Of a stretch of 64,000 nucleotides of DNA, positions 17,631 to 27,508 are shown piece by piece. The notes under the pieces are model-generated. The model was not told where the DNA came from, ran no database searches, and was given only the letters and a program-made list of their open reading frames with translations. The translations under genes and the position numbers were made by a program. Source of the stretch: Bacteroidales bacterium. GTDB taxonomy: Bacteria; Bacteroidota; Bacteroidia; Bacteroidales; F082. Numbering within the stretch: the first letter of the stretch is position 1; each line of letters begins with the position of its first letter. The DNA lies in assembly GCA_028704385.1 (NCBI GenBank), contig JAQVLA010000002.1:236443-300442 (forward strand), read 5' to 3'.

Positions 17631-19214
17631 TCAGAAAAAGCTCCGTAACTTTTCTTCCAGTTTCTTTCGTATTGCTTGCACATCTTTTTGTTTTACTGTT
17701 GTCATTTTTTGTTGCAGTTCATCTATTTGATTTCTGACTTTTTTAGTGAGGTTAGGAATTACTTTCTGTTTAATTTCTTCACTGGCATCTTTCAGTAAAA
17801 GGCTAAGTTGTTCAGCATCGAATTCCTTTATCAATTGCTTTATTTTGGTATCGGAAAGGTGAATAATATTTTCAAAAACCGGTTGCGTTTTTTGCTTTGA
17901 TTGATTATATTTTTTCTGAATGGTTTCCTCGGCTTTGTGAATTTTTTTTGAGGCTATTTTAGCAATTTCGCGTCCCAGTTTTGTGGTGTTCTCGAACAGT
18001 TCTCCCATTAATTTAGTGGTTTCGGGCAATTGTTCTTCGAGCCGAATAATAAAATCAGAAAGCACATTCATATAATTGATATATGCTTCATAGGGCGAAG
18101 GATAATGGTTAAAATATTTATGCACCTCACCATCCGAAAGCCATTTGGTACACATATAATAAAAATGGTCGGATGATTGAAGGTAATTCCAGTCGCGTAT
18201 GAGTTCTTCATCTTCTGACTCATGAATTTTGCCGGCCAGTGCAGTAAGTTTTTCAAAAGCATCATCTTGCAAATTGTTGCCCAGCCAGGCCGAAAGATCG
18301 CGTTCTTCGTCTGCCCACGAAACAGGGTAGGGAACCTGAATAGCCGAAACGGGTTGATGTTTTTTAGCAATCCCGGCTGGTGTACGAAATTTAAATGCTG
18401 TATTTTTTAGAATGGCTGCAGGAAGGGCTTTCATAAAATCAAAAATCCCGGATGCTGCCGGTTGATGTTCGCCGAAGGTTTCGTAATCCATAAAAATGTT
18501 GAGTACCTCTTCTTTTTCAGGAACCTGGTTGAGCCAGTAAACCATTTTTTCGGCTGTAATGGGCCATTCAGGCCAGCTCTGTTGCGAGAATCTGAAGGTG
18601 ATGTCGTCGCTTAGTCTGAAATTCCTTAGTAATACTTTCAGCTTTGGGTTGATCGCATTGGTATATAGGAAGTTAGGGCTTTTCCAGCCAAGTATGTGCT
18701 TGGCACCTTCGGTGAGCATCATCTTAAATCCCATTGCCGCAACCCTCTCACCTATTTCATCGGAATAGATCAGTTCGGTATTTCGAAAACTGGTAGGTGA
18801 GATGCCAAAGAGCGTTTCAATTTTTTGGGAATGGGCTTTTACCTGACGTTCAAACTCCCCTTTGTTGCGTAGCGAGCACAACGAATGCGAGTAAGTTTCG
18901 GCCAGTATTTCAACATTTCCGGTTGCAACTAATCGTCTGAAACTGTCCAACACTTCCGGAGCATAAAGTTCCATTTGCTCCAATACAAGTCCTGAAAATG
19001 AAAAACTTACCTTAAAATCCCGTGGATTATCCTTGATGGCGTTTAGCAGGATTTCGTTCATGGGAAGATAGCTTTTTTCTGCTACTCGCCTTAGTATTAA
19101 TCTGTTGAAGTACTCATCGTAATAGTGGTGATTTTTACCGATATCAAAGAAGCGGTAAGTTCGCAAGCGGAATGGTTGGTGAACTTGAAAATAAAAACAG
19201 ATTGACTTGTTCAT
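17631..19214 (-). CDS. GH57 alpha-amylase-like glucanohydrolase with coiled-coil tail
   Basis: A 527-residue protein with a GH57 catalytic domain in residues 1 to about 400. The N-terminal FQVHQPFR carries the conserved H12, E147 in SFRNTELIY is the expected nucleophile, and D243 in FMDYETFGEHQ the acid/base. Residues 400-527 are Lys/Glu/Gln-rich with heptad-like spacing, consistent with a coiled coil. No signal peptide, so it is cytoplasmic. It would cut or rearrange alpha-1,4-glucan inside the cell. It lies 19 bases after the GT4 gene and before the fusion gene in the glycogen operon. Branching or glucanotransferase activity, also known in GH57, is possible. Confidence 0.85.
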   Translation of the reverse strand: MNKSICFYFQVHQPFRLRTYRFFDIGKNHHYYDEYFNRLILRRVAEKSYLPMNEILLNAIKDNPRDFKVSFSFSGLVLEQMELYAPEVLDSFRRLVATGNVEILAETYSHSLCSLRNKGEFERQVKAHSQKIETLFGISPTSFRNTELIYSDEIGERVAAMGFKMMLTEGAKHILGWKSPNFLYTNAINPKLKVLLRNFRLSDDITFRFSQQSWPEWPITAEKMVYWLNQVPEKEEVLNIFMDYETFGEHQPAASGIFDFMKALPAAILKNTAFKFRTPAGIAKKHQPVSAIQVPYPVSWADEERDLSAWLGNNLQDDAFEKLTALAGKIHESEDEELIRDWNYLQSSDHFYYMCTKWLSDGEVHKYFNHYPSPYEAYINYMNVLSDFIIRLEEQLPETTKLMGELFENTTKLGREIAKIASKKIHKAEETIQKKYNQSKQKTQPVFENIIHLSDTKIKQLIKEFDAEQLSLLLKDASEEIKQKVIPNLTKKVRNQIDELQQKMTTVKQKDVQAIRKKLEEKLRSFF

Positions 19215-19233
19215 GGCTTTTGTTTTTGGCTGA

Positions 19234-20529
19234 TTAGCGATTGTTATAAGCTTCCCAGGCTGAGTTATACACTTCTTTTACTTTTGCTGCGGCATGTTCC
19301 CATTTCAGGTTTTCAACTTCCTGTCTGCCATATTTTATAAAATCATCGCTTAGTGCCTGATAATGGCATAGGCCGTAGATGGCATCGGCCAGGCCGTCAA
19401 TATCCCAGAAATCAACTTTAATGGCATGTTTTAATATCTCTGAAACACCCGATTGTTTCGATATGACTACCGGCACATTCGAACGCATGGCTTCAAGCGG
19501 CACGATACCAAAAGGTTCTGAAATGGAGGGCATTACAAATACATCGGTCATGGCAAACATCTGATCCACATCATCCCCTTTCAAAAATCCGGTAAAATGA
19601 AATTTATGACCTATTTTGAGTTGTGCTACACGCATCACCATGCGATGTAGCAAATCGCCGGTACCAGCCATGACAAAACGCACATTGTTATCTCTTTTGA
19701 GTATTTTGTTGGCTGCTTCCACAAAATATTCGGGGCCTTTTTGAAAAGTGATCCTTCCTAAAAAGGTAACCACTTTTTCTTTGACCTGTTTTTCGGTTTC
19801 AGATGGTTTTTTGTCTTTAGGTTCAACGGCATTGTGAACGGTAACAACTTTTTCAGGATCAATGCCGTAACGTTCAACTACGATTCGGCGCGTGAGGTTA
19901 CTTACGGTGATCACCCTGTCGGCTGCTTCCATGCCTCTTTTTTCGATGGCGTAAACATCTGTATTGATGTTTTCGCCCGAACGGTCAAATTCGGTAGCAT
20001 GCATGTGCACTACCAATGGTTTGCCACTGGTTTGTTTTGCAGCAACGCCGGCCGAATAGGTGAGCCAGTCGTGGGCATGGATAATGTCGAAATCATGTTT
20101 GGTGGCGATGGCACTGCCAATCAAGGCATAACGGGCAACTTCTTCCATCAGGTTGAGGCCGTATTTTCCTGAGAATTCATATTTTTGAGAAAATACTTTG
20201 CTTTTAAAGTTTTCGCTGGCTCTTTTTTCTAGTTCTGTTTGTTTGCTAAATTCTTCGGGCCCTACATAAGGAATGATGTTAGAGCCTACTTCCATGTATT
20301 GCACTCTGTCCCAGTATGTTCGTTCTTCGTCAATATCAAGGTCAATGGTAACTTCACTTGCATTTACCAGCCGAACAGCTTCCTGGCTTTCATCTCCATA
20401 AGCTTTTGGAACAACAAAAATGATGTCGGTATCATGTTTTACAAGTCCTTTTGTCAGACCAAAACAAGCTGTTCCCAGGCCTCCGGTTATGTGTGGTGGA
20501 AACTCCCAACCGAACATGAGTACTTTCAT
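19234..20529 (-). CDS. GT4 glycosyltransferase of the glycogen operon
   Basis: A 431-residue GT-B enzyme. The N-terminal domain opens with MFGWEFPPHITGGLGTA, the glycine-rich loop seen in glycogen synthase-like GT4 enzymes. The C-terminal nucleotide-sugar domain has TFLGRITFQKGPEYFVEA and the E-x7-E motif in SISEPFGIVPLEA. It is likely a retaining glucosyltransferase acting in glycogen synthesis, perhaps making or priming malto-oligosaccharides, because its neighbours are debranching enzyme (11 bases upstream) and GH57 (19 bases downstream). Donor and product are not determined by sequence; a role in sucrose- or trehalose-like synthesis is less likely given the context. Confidence 0.82.
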   Translation of the reverse strand: MKVLMFGWEFPPHITGGLGTACFGLTKGLVKHDTDIIFVVPKAYGDESQEAVRLVNASEVTIDLDIDEERTYWDRVQYMEVGSNIIPYVGPEEFSKQTELEKRASENFKSKVFSQKYEFSGKYGLNLMEEVARYALIGSAIATKHDFDIIHAHDWLTYSAGVAAKQTSGKPLVVHMHATEFDRSGENINTDVYAIEKRGMEAADRVITVSNLTRRIVVERYGIDPEKVVTVHNAVEPKDKKPSETEKQVKEKVVTFLGRITFQKGPEYFVEAANKILKRDNNVRFVMAGTGDLLHRMVMRVAQLKIGHKFHFTGFLKGDDVDQMFAMTDVFVMPSISEPFGIVPLEAMRSNVPVVISKQSGVSEILKHAIKVDFWDIDGLADAIYGLCHYQALSDDFIKYGRQEVENLKWEHAAAKVKEVYNSAWEAYNNR

Positions 20530-20540
20530 AAATTGCTGTT

Positions 20541-22487
20541 TTATTGGTTTTGTTGAATTAAAAAGCGCAAACGTAGTAATGCCGCAACATTCCAGGCTTG
20601 CGAGATAGCCCCTCTTCCTTCGTGCGGCGGATCGCCGTCATACACTTCCGAAATTGTACCTAAACCCCTTACGTACATTACTTCTTCGAAATTGTGATAG
20701 ATTTCGCTTAAAAATGGAAGTGCGGATTTACCATGCAGATTGAGCCAGGCTTCGGCAAAATGATCTATCATCCAAGGAAATACCGTGCCCTGATGATAAG
20801 CCTGATCCCGCTCTTCCTGGTTTCCCAAAAGGATGCCTTTGTATTTTGGATTTTTGGGTGAAAGACTTCGTAATCCTCTGGTGGTGAGTAATTCAGATCG
20901 GACAGTATTGAGAATGATGGATTTTGTTTCGTCATTCAACGGGCTATTGGGTAATGAAACTGCAAGTAGCATATTTGGCCTTACCGAAAAATCCCGCTCA
21001 TTTTCTTTTACTACATCTGCCATACGCAATTTTTCCTTGTCCCAGAATACCTCAACTATTGCTGTTTGTATTAAACCCGGAAGTGAATCCCATTGTTCAA
21101 CAAAATATTTGTCGCCGGCATCAATAGCAAAATCGAGTGCCATACAAACGGCATTATACCACAGCGCATTAACCTCTATGGCAAGTCCGTCGCGGGGTGT
21201 AACAGCCTTGCCTTTTGAAATCACATCCATCCAGGTGAGAGCCTGACCATGATTGCCAGCATAAAGCAAGCCGTTTTCGAGCATGTGGATGTTATTAATG
21301 GTTCCTTTACGATAGGTTTCCAAAATCATTGACAGGATCTTACCATAGTTTTTCCAGATTAATTTTTTGCTTTTGCCCCCAATTGTATGATATTGTTGAA
21401 GCGTCCAGAAAAACCAAAGCGGAGCATCCACAGCAGTATAGGCTTCAGGGTTTTTCCGGTTAAAATTTGGAAAGAAAGCTCCCTGCATACTGTTGATCAT
21501 GGTATTGAGCACAGCTTCAAAAGTTTGCTCATCATTGCGGGTAAGTGTTAGTCCGGGCAGGGCTATAAAGGTATCTCTTCCCCATGTTCCGAACCACGGA
21601 AAACCTGCCATCAGTGTGGTTTTGTCAGCATTTTTTACGATGAATTGTTCGGCGGCATTGAGCAGGCAGTTCTCGAAGTTATTTCTGGGGATACGTTTTT
21701 TTATTTCCGTGTTAAACTGTTGTTTGAATCGACCTGGTTCTTTTTCTTCAAGACCGGCCGACACAATAATACTTTCGCCTTTTTTCAATTCCATCTCAAA
21801 AAAACCTGGAACAAGCAGATCCTCCTGATAGGGGAAACCTCTTTCTTTTTCGCGTATGTATTCGATATTGTAGTACCAATCCGGAACATGAGTGTAGTCA
21901 TTAGCCTTTGAAACCTGAAAGTAAAGTGGCGAATAGTTTTGGTATAATTGCCAGCTGGCTCCGTTATTAATGCTTTTGTATTTGGTATTGGCATCGTAAT
22001 TGGCACGTGTCAGATTGTGCACATTTCTAAAAGCCAGGAAAGGTTTTAGCCTTAATGTTGTTTTGCTGTGTGCATCAAGCAGGGTGTAACGAATCAGAAT
22101 TCGGGACTCCGTTTTAGCAAAAATCATTTCCTTGCTAAGTACCACACCGCCAACTCTGTAGGTTAATTTTGGTATAGGTTCTGCCGTAAACTCGCGTAGA
22201 TATTTATGTCCTTTTGGCTCGTAGTTTCCGTGGGGATACATGTGCAGGCCAAAATTGAAAGCTTCGTTGTGCTGGATGATGGTTTCGTCAAGAGCCGAAA
22301 GTAATACGTGATTGTCCTGATCCAGCAAGGGCTGCGGTACCACCAGGAGCCCATGATATTTTCTGGTGTTACAGCCAGTAATGGTCGTACTGGAGTAACC
22401 ACCTGCACGGTTGCTACGCAGGAGCTCTTGCTGCAATGCAAATTCGAGGTTGACAAGCTGACTTTTTTCGAAGGATATATAACTCAT
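20541..22487 (-). CDS. Glycogen debranching enzyme (amylo-alpha-1,6-glucosidase, GH133)
   Basis: About 648 residues. An N-terminal beta-sandwich domain (RSNRAGGYSSTTITGCNTRKYHGLLV) precedes an (alpha/alpha)6 barrel with GFPWFGTWGRDTFIALPGL, NHGQALTWMD and the closing EVYDGDPPHEGRGAISQAW motif. It hydrolyses alpha-1,6 branch linkages after the outer chains have been shortened. I chose the ATG at 22487: the open frame extends to a TTG at 22535, but that codon overlaps the -7 box and the extra 16 residues are not family-like. It is the first gene of the four-gene glycogen operon. Confidence 0.92.
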   Translation of the reverse strand: MSYISFEKSQLVNLEFALQQELLRSNRAGGYSSTTITGCNTRKYHGLLVVPQPLLDQDNHVLLSALDETIIQHNEAFNFGLHMYPHGNYEPKGHKYLREFTAEPIPKLTYRVGGVVLSKEMIFAKTESRILIRYTLLDAHSKTTLRLKPFLAFRNVHNLTRANYDANTKYKSINNGASWQLYQNYSPLYFQVSKANDYTHVPDWYYNIEYIREKERGFPYQEDLLVPGFFEMELKKGESIIVSAGLEEKEPGRFKQQFNTEIKKRIPRNNFENCLLNAAEQFIVKNADKTTLMAGFPWFGTWGRDTFIALPGLTLTRNDEQTFEAVLNTMINSMQGAFFPNFNRKNPEAYTAVDAPLWFFWTLQQYHTIGGKSKKLIWKNYGKILSMILETYRKGTINNIHMLENGLLYAGNHGQALTWMDVISKGKAVTPRDGLAIEVNALWYNAVCMALDFAIDAGDKYFVEQWDSLPGLIQTAIVEVFWDKEKLRMADVVKENERDFSVRPNMLLAVSLPNSPLNDETKSIILNTVRSELLTTRGLRSLSPKNPKYKGILLGNQEERDQAYHQGTVFPWMIDHFAEAWLNLHGKSALPFLSEIYHNFEEVMYVRGLGTISEVYDGDPPHEGRGAISQAWNVAALLRLRFLIQQNQ

Positions 22488-22532
22488 AGCGGTTACAATA
22501 TTGCAATGATTGCTTTTACTGGTAAGTTGTGA

Positions 22533-22540
22533 CAAAAATA
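22533..22540 (-). promoter_or_regulatory. -7 box of the glycogen operon
   Basis: Read on the minus strand this is TATTTTTG, exact consensus, 45 bases before the ATG at 22487. No TTG was seen at the -33 position. It supports the shorter start of the debranching enzyme. Confidence 0.5.
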
Positions 22541-22639
22541 CTCATTTTTCAACTTGTTATTGCTAACCTTCTGAACTTATTAATTTTTGATAGCACCTAG
22601 TGAATCAACTGTTTGCGATATTTTGTATAAGTTTTTTTA

Positions 22640-22647
22640 TAAATTTG
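22640..22647 (+). promoter_or_regulatory. -7 box of the S9 peptidase gene
   Basis: TAAATTTG, exact consensus, 51 bases before the ATG at 22699. The nearest upstream TTTG is 24 bases away, longer than the spacing of 20 seen elsewhere in the window. Confidence 0.45.
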
Positions 22648-22698
22648 CCTCTGCGATATTCTTTTCAAACGATTGCATTTAAATCCTAACTTCTACTT

Positions 22699-25485
22699 AT
22701 GTTAAAACGAATTGCCACAGCAAGTATACTCACACTTTTATTTTCCTGTTTTTCAATGGCGCAGGATTGTAATCCATTAGGCCATAAAACGCATGACCAA
22801 TGGTTCGAATTAAGCAATATGAAAATATCCGACAACGGAAATTTTATTGTTTACGAACGAAACCCTTATCGGGGTGATGGTACTTTGATCATTCAACATT
22901 TAGATAAGGAAACACTTGCCGATACCGTAAAAAGGGCTGGGAAGGCTGTATTGAGTCCCGGATCAGACGCGGTGGCTTTTGCCATCTTCCCGGAATATGA
23001 TACGCTCAAAAAGCTGAAACTTCAAGGAATCAAAAAAGATAAGCTTCCAAAAGACAGCATGGGAGTTTATCACCTGAAATCCAGAAAGTTGGAAAAGATT
23101 CCTATGGTAAAATCATTTCAGTTTCCTGAAAAAAACAAGAGCATCCTGGTTTGGCATTATCATGCTGATTTTGAAGCTGAAAGTGATAAAACAGCAGACA
23201 GCCTGAAACCAAAGAAGAAAAAGACAAAAACAAAAAAAGATGATCCTGCTCTGATGGGTATCTGGGATCTGAAGAATAACAGCAGACAAACAATTGAAAA
23301 AATAAAGCATTACACCCTGTCTGGGGAAGGCAATGCGTTATTTTTTGTGCAAAAACCGAATGACACCCTCGATTCGTTAACCATTCACAGAATGGACTTG
23401 AACAGCTGGTCATCAGAGTGGTTGTTTTCACTAAAAGGTGAGGTCAAACAATTTCAGTCTGATAAGGCAGGAGCTCAGTTGGCTCTTGTAACAAGCAGTG
23501 ATACAGCAAAATCAAAGGTTTACGAATTGATTTACTGGGCGGCAAACCAGAAGTCTGTAAAAAGGATTGATACCACTTTTGCTTCCATGCCTGAAGCCTA
23601 TCATGTGAGTGAACACGGAAAGCTCCAATTTAGTGATGATCAACAACTGCTTTATCTGGGTATAGCTCCAAAACCATTGCCAACAGCAAAAGACAGCCTG
23701 ACTGAGGATGAAAAAGTTCGTCTTGACATTTGGAATTGGAAAGATCAGCAGTTGCAATCACAGCAGCTTAAACAGCTCGATCGAGAACAGAAAAGAACGT
23801 ATCTGACTGCTTATTACCCTGATCAGAATAGATTAGTTCCTTTAGCTTCAGCGGAAATTCCGGATGTTAAAACCGATGTTAAACGCAATCCTGTGTATTT
23901 GTTAGGAAGTTCAGGTAAGCATTATGAATATCTTAATAGCTGGGAACAAACACGTTATGTTGATTATTATCGAATAAATCGCATCAATGGCGACACCTTA
24001 AGGCTGCTTACAAAAGCTAATTCGCTTGCCAGTTTGAGTCCGATGGGTGATTATTTGTTGTATTACGATCGTCACGATAGCAATTGGTACAGCAAAGCCA
24101 TTGCAACAGGCAAGATTCAACTGATGGCCGGCAAGGATCAGGATATTTTTTATCATAAGGAAAATGACATACCAAACGAAGCCGGTCCATTGGGTATGGT
24201 TGGCTGGACTGATGATAGTAAAGCATTGGTTTATAGTTTGTTTGGGATATGGCAACTCGATCCGGCTTCTCCTGAAAAATGCAAGAGAATTTTAGGTGAT
24301 ACGCAGAATGATCAGTTGCGATTCAGATATCAAAAGCTTGATCCTGAAGAGATTTTTATCCCGGAAAGCTTGTATTTGAGCGTGTTTGACGAACAAACAA
24401 AAAAGTCAGGTTATGCCAGATTCAACAGGAAAAATGGTAAACTGGAGCTACTCCTACTTGAAGATGCCAGGCTATCATCTTTGATGAAAGCCAAAAACGC
24501 AGCAGAATTTCTTTTCAGAAAAGAGCGCTTTGAAGATTTTCCTGATTACTATTTGGCTCAAAAGAACTGGAGATCAGTCGATCGTCTCACGGATGCCAAT
24601 CCCCAACAGCAGGCCTATTGCTGGGGCAGTGTTGAAATTATTTCATGGGTTTCCTATGCTGGTGATTCTCTTCAGGGTTTGATGTATCTTCCTTTTAGCT
24701 ACAACGAACAGGGAAGTTTTCCGGTATTGGTGTATTACTATGAAAGAAACAGTGATAATCTGCATCGGCATTATGCGCCAAAGCCTTCGCGCTCGGTAAT
24801 AAACTTTAGCGATTATACCTCAAGAGGTTATGGAGTTTTTGTTCCGGATATTGTATATCGTACCGGCAAACCCGGACAAAGTGCATATGACGCTGTGATG
24901 AGTGGTGTGGATGAGATTTTAAAGATTTATCCCGGACTCGACAGCACCCGGATGGGTTTGCAGGGACAGAGCTGGGGTGGATATCAAACGGCCTGGCTTA
25001 TTACGCGTACAGATCGCTTCAAAGCAGCAATGGCAGGAGCGCTAGTTAGTAATATGACAAGTGCTTATGGTGGTATTCGTTGGGGCAGTGGCATGGTACG
25101 GGCTTTTCAGTATGAAGATGGCCAAAGCCGGATAGGGAAGGACTTATGGAGTGACCGGGAGGCTTACATCGTAAATTCTCCACTTTTTTATGCCGATCAG
25201 GTGAACACTCCTCTGCTAATGATGCACAATGATGAGGATGATGCTGTGCCCTGGTATCAGGGGATTGAGTTTTTTACGGCCTTACGAAGGCTGCAAAAAC
25301 CTGTGTGGATGTTGGTTTACAATGGTGCACCACATAACCTGAAACGCTATGCTGATATGCAGGATCTGACCATTAGGATGGAGCAGTTTTTCGATTATTT
25401 TCTGATGGATGCACCCGAACCCAAATGGATGAAATCCGGAGTAAAAGCCCTTGATAAGGGTCGTGATTTTGGATTTGAGTATTAG
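22699..25485 (+). CDS. Secreted S9 family serine peptidase (prolyl oligopeptidase-like)
   Basis: A 928-residue protein with a signal peptide (cleavage near MAQ22), a long N-terminal region likely to be a beta-propeller (about 30-650), and a C-terminal alpha/beta hydrolase domain. The catalytic triad is visible: S758 in GQSWGGY, D847 in HNDEDDAVPW and H879 in GAPHNL. Such enzymes cut short peptides after proline or other residues in the periplasm. A Lys-rich stretch (KPKKKKTKTKKD near residue 175) lies in the propeller and is unusual. No T9SS tail is present. Its stop overlaps the stop of the MscS gene on the other strand by four bases. Confidence 0.9.
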   Translation: MLKRIATASILTLLFSCFSMAQDCNPLGHKTHDQWFELSNMKISDNGNFIVYERNPYRGDGTLIIQHLDKETLADTVKRAGKAVLSPGSDAVAFAIFPEYDTLKKLKLQGIKKDKLPKDSMGVYHLKSRKLEKIPMVKSFQFPEKNKSILVWHYHADFEAESDKTADSLKPKKKKTKTKKDDPALMGIWDLKNNSRQTIEKIKHYTLSGEGNALFFVQKPNDTLDSLTIHRMDLNSWSSEWLFSLKGEVKQFQSDKAGAQLALVTSSDTAKSKVYELIYWAANQKSVKRIDTTFASMPEAYHVSEHGKLQFSDDQQLLYLGIAPKPLPTAKDSLTEDEKVRLDIWNWKDQQLQSQQLKQLDREQKRTYLTAYYPDQNRLVPLASAEIPDVKTDVKRNPVYLLGSSGKHYEYLNSWEQTRYVDYYRINRINGDTLRLLTKANSLASLSPMGDYLLYYDRHDSNWYSKAIATGKIQLMAGKDQDIFYHKENDIPNEAGPLGMVGWTDDSKALVYSLFGIWQLDPASPEKCKRILGDTQNDQLRFRYQKLDPEEIFIPESLYLSVFDEQTKKSGYARFNRKNGKLELLLLEDARLSSLMKAKNAAEFLFRKERFEDFPDYYLAQKNWRSVDRLTDANPQQQAYCWGSVEIISWVSYAGDSLQGLMYLPFSYNEQGSFPVLVYYYERNSDNLHRHYAPKPSRSVINFSDYTSRGYGVFVPDIVYRTGKPGQSAYDAVMSGVDEILKIYPGLDSTRMGLQGQSWGGYQTAWLITRTDRFKAAMAGALVSNMTSAYGGIRWGSGMVRAFQYEDGQSRIGKDLWSDREAYIVNSPLFYADQVNTPLLMMHNDEDDAVPWYQGIEFFTALRRLQKPVWMLVYNGAPHNLKRYADMQDLTIRMEQFFDYFLMDAPEPKWMKSGVKALDKGRDFGFEY

Positions 25486-26783
25486 CTGAGGCGCTCTTGT
25501 TTAGGAGAGCTTACCAATTTTTGAATTTGTTCGGTAAGTTGATTGAAACTGCTATCTGAGGGAGCCTGGAATACACGCAGATCGAATTTTGGAATGACGG
25601 CCAGAATATGATCAAAAATATCACTTTGCAACTCTTCGTAGGCAACCCAGGCTTTGTTTGTGCTAAATACATAAACCTCAATCGGGATTCCTAATTCGGT
25701 GGGTTGAAGCTGCCTCACAATTAAGGTCATATCCCGATTAACACGCGGGTGATTTTCGAAATAACTGCGCAGATAAGCTCTGAAAACACCCAGGTTGGTT
25801 TGTCTCCGTCCATTTACAAGTGTTGAATCATCAATATTATTTTCGATATTGTACTTGGTGATTTCCGATTCTTTTATTGTGATATAATCGCTCACCAATT
25901 GAAATTTCTTATACTTTTCGAGCATCTCAGGGGTACAAAACTTTACACTGTTCATATCGATTGAGATATGCCGTTTAATTCTTCTCCCACCCGAATCGGC
26001 CATACCTCTCCAGTTGGTGAAAGAATCGGTTACCATGGCATAAGTAGGAATTGTTGTGATGGTTTTATCCCAGTTTTGAACTTTAACTGTGGTAAGTGTG
26101 ATTTCGAGCACATCGCCATCGGCACCATATTTTGGCATACTGATCCAGTCGCCAATCCTAACCATATCATTTAGAGTTAGTTGTATACCACCGACAAATC
26201 CAAGGATGGGATCTTTAAAGATCAACATTAATACGGCTGAAAGCGTTCCCAGCCCCAGGATGATGTTGCTCAAATCTTGTCCTACTAATGTTGCAATAAT
26301 CAAAAGTCCGGCAACGATATAGATCACAATCTTTAAAACCTGCATCAGGCCTTTTATTGGCTTGCTCTTGGAAATTTCAAAAGTATTGTAGAAATCGTTT
26401 ACCGAATTGATAATTGCATCCAACAGGAATGCGAAAATAAAAATGACGTAAACCTCAATCAGATTGTGAATAAACCCGAACACCTTTGGAAAACTGGGCA
26501 GTGTTTGTGCAACAAACTCGTTGATGATCCATGAGGGAACAAACAGTGAAGCCCTTGCTATAACTTTGTTTTTGATCAGTATATCATCAATTTCAGTTTT
26601 TGAACGCTTAATGAATTGAAGCAGTGTTCGTTTGACGACATACCACGTCAAATAATACAATATCAAAGCGATTGCGAAAAGACTGATAAAAGTAATGCTT
26701 TCGCTTAGGATGGTAGCATAATACTCACTAAGGTGAAGTTGTAAAAAGATTTTATTAAAAACAGAAATTAACCAATCAAACAT
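25482..26783 (-). CDS. MscS-family mechanosensitive channel (YbdG-like)
   Basis: A 433-residue membrane protein. About five hydrophobic helices precede the conserved pore-lining and beta-domain region: LGTLSAVLMLIFKDPILGFVGGIQL, then MVRIGDWISMPKYGADGDVLEIT, TVKVQNWDKTITTIPTY and FTNWRGM. The insertion of extra residues in the beta domain and the long C-terminal part resemble the larger YbdG-like members. It probably opens under membrane tension to release solutes. The gene lies 20 bases downstream of an unknown gene on the same strand. Its last four bases overlap the end of the convergent peptidase gene. Confidence 0.88.
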   Translation of the reverse strand: MFDWLISVFNKIFLQLHLSEYYATILSESITFISLFAIALILYYLTWYVVKRTLLQFIKRSKTEIDDILIKNKVIARASLFVPSWIINEFVAQTLPSFPKVFGFIHNLIEVYVIFIFAFLLDAIINSVNDFYNTFEISKSKPIKGLMQVLKIVIYIVAGLLIIATLVGQDLSNIILGLGTLSAVLMLIFKDPILGFVGGIQLTLNDMVRIGDWISMPKYGADGDVLEITLTTVKVQNWDKTITTIPTYAMVTDSFTNWRGMADSGGRRIKRHISIDMNSVKFCTPEMLEKYKKFQLVSDYITIKESEITKYNIENNIDDSTLVNGRRQTNLGVFRAYLRSYFENHPRVNRDMTLIVRQLQPTELGIPIEVYVFSTNKAWVAYEELQSDIFDHILAVIPKFDLRVFQAPSDSSFNQLTEQIQKLVSSPKQERLS

Positions 26784-26803
26784 TTCAGGTATAAGGGCTT
26801 TAA

Positions 26804-27508
26804 TTACAAGTATTTAATGGCTTCCAAATATTTTTCATGAATAAATAATAACTTACCCTGGCAACATTGTTCATCATAAATACGCACAAAATCCAGTACA
26901 CCATCTTTATCGTACATGGTGGTAAGTGCAGCATCAAAATTGTTGTCGTCCACATTGTGTTTTATGCTGGCTGTAATTTTCTCGAAAGTATTCCACCTGA
27001 TTTGTACGGGCAGGTTAAGGTAATACAATTCTTTCCAGTTTTGGTCGTGCCAAATACCTTCGCTAACCTGATTCAGCATAAAATATTTGGTTATCTTAAT
27101 GATTGAAGTATAATTGCTTACCTTACGATTTCTGATGAATTCAAGTCCCAGATCCTGAAATGCATGAATCAGATCGCCCACATGCTCGTAGTGAAGGTCT
27201 TTGATTCGGATTACGCCGGTTGGCTTGTTGTAAAGACTGATCAATCCAGGTGCGCCATCAAAAACCTGTGGAAAATTCTTCTTTACGAGCTTAATACCAC
27301 GGATGATTTTGTCATCGCTATAGATATTTTTTGTCACCAAAAACAAGGATTTCGGGTCAGTACGATCCGGAACCGTTGTGCCATGATAACCTGGAAAAGG
27401 ATGTAAAGACTCCATAACCAGTACATTCGAATGGGTTTCGTGCTCAACTGAAGCCAGGTTTTCTTTTTTAGAAATAACGCCAATGGAGGATAATGTTTGG
27501 ATTTCCAT
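26804..27508 (-). CDS. Unknown conserved-looking protein next to the MscS gene
   Basis: A 234-residue soluble protein without signal peptide or membrane helix. Recognisable text includes LFLVTKNIYSDDKIIRGIK, IRIKDLHYEHVGDLIHAFQ and a C-terminal FVRIYDEQCCQGKLLFIHEKY. The chain looks like a compact alpha/beta protein with two similar-sized halves, but no family motif is visible to me. It is followed after 20 bases by the MscS channel gene and probably shares its transcript, which could link it to osmotic response; that is context only. No consensus promoter was found upstream. Confidence 0.65.
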   Translation of the reverse strand: MEIQTLSSIGVISKKENLASVEHETHSNVLVMESLHPFPGYHGTTVPDRTDPKSLFLVTKNIYSDDKIIRGIKLVKKNFPQVFDGAPGLISLYNKPTGVIRIKDLHYEHVGDLIHAFQDLGLEFIRNRKVSNYTSIIKITKYFMLNQVSEGIWHDQNWKELYYLNLPVQIRWNTFEKITASIKHNVDDNNFDAALTTMYDKDGVLDFVRIYDEQCCQGKLLFIHEKYLEAIKYL

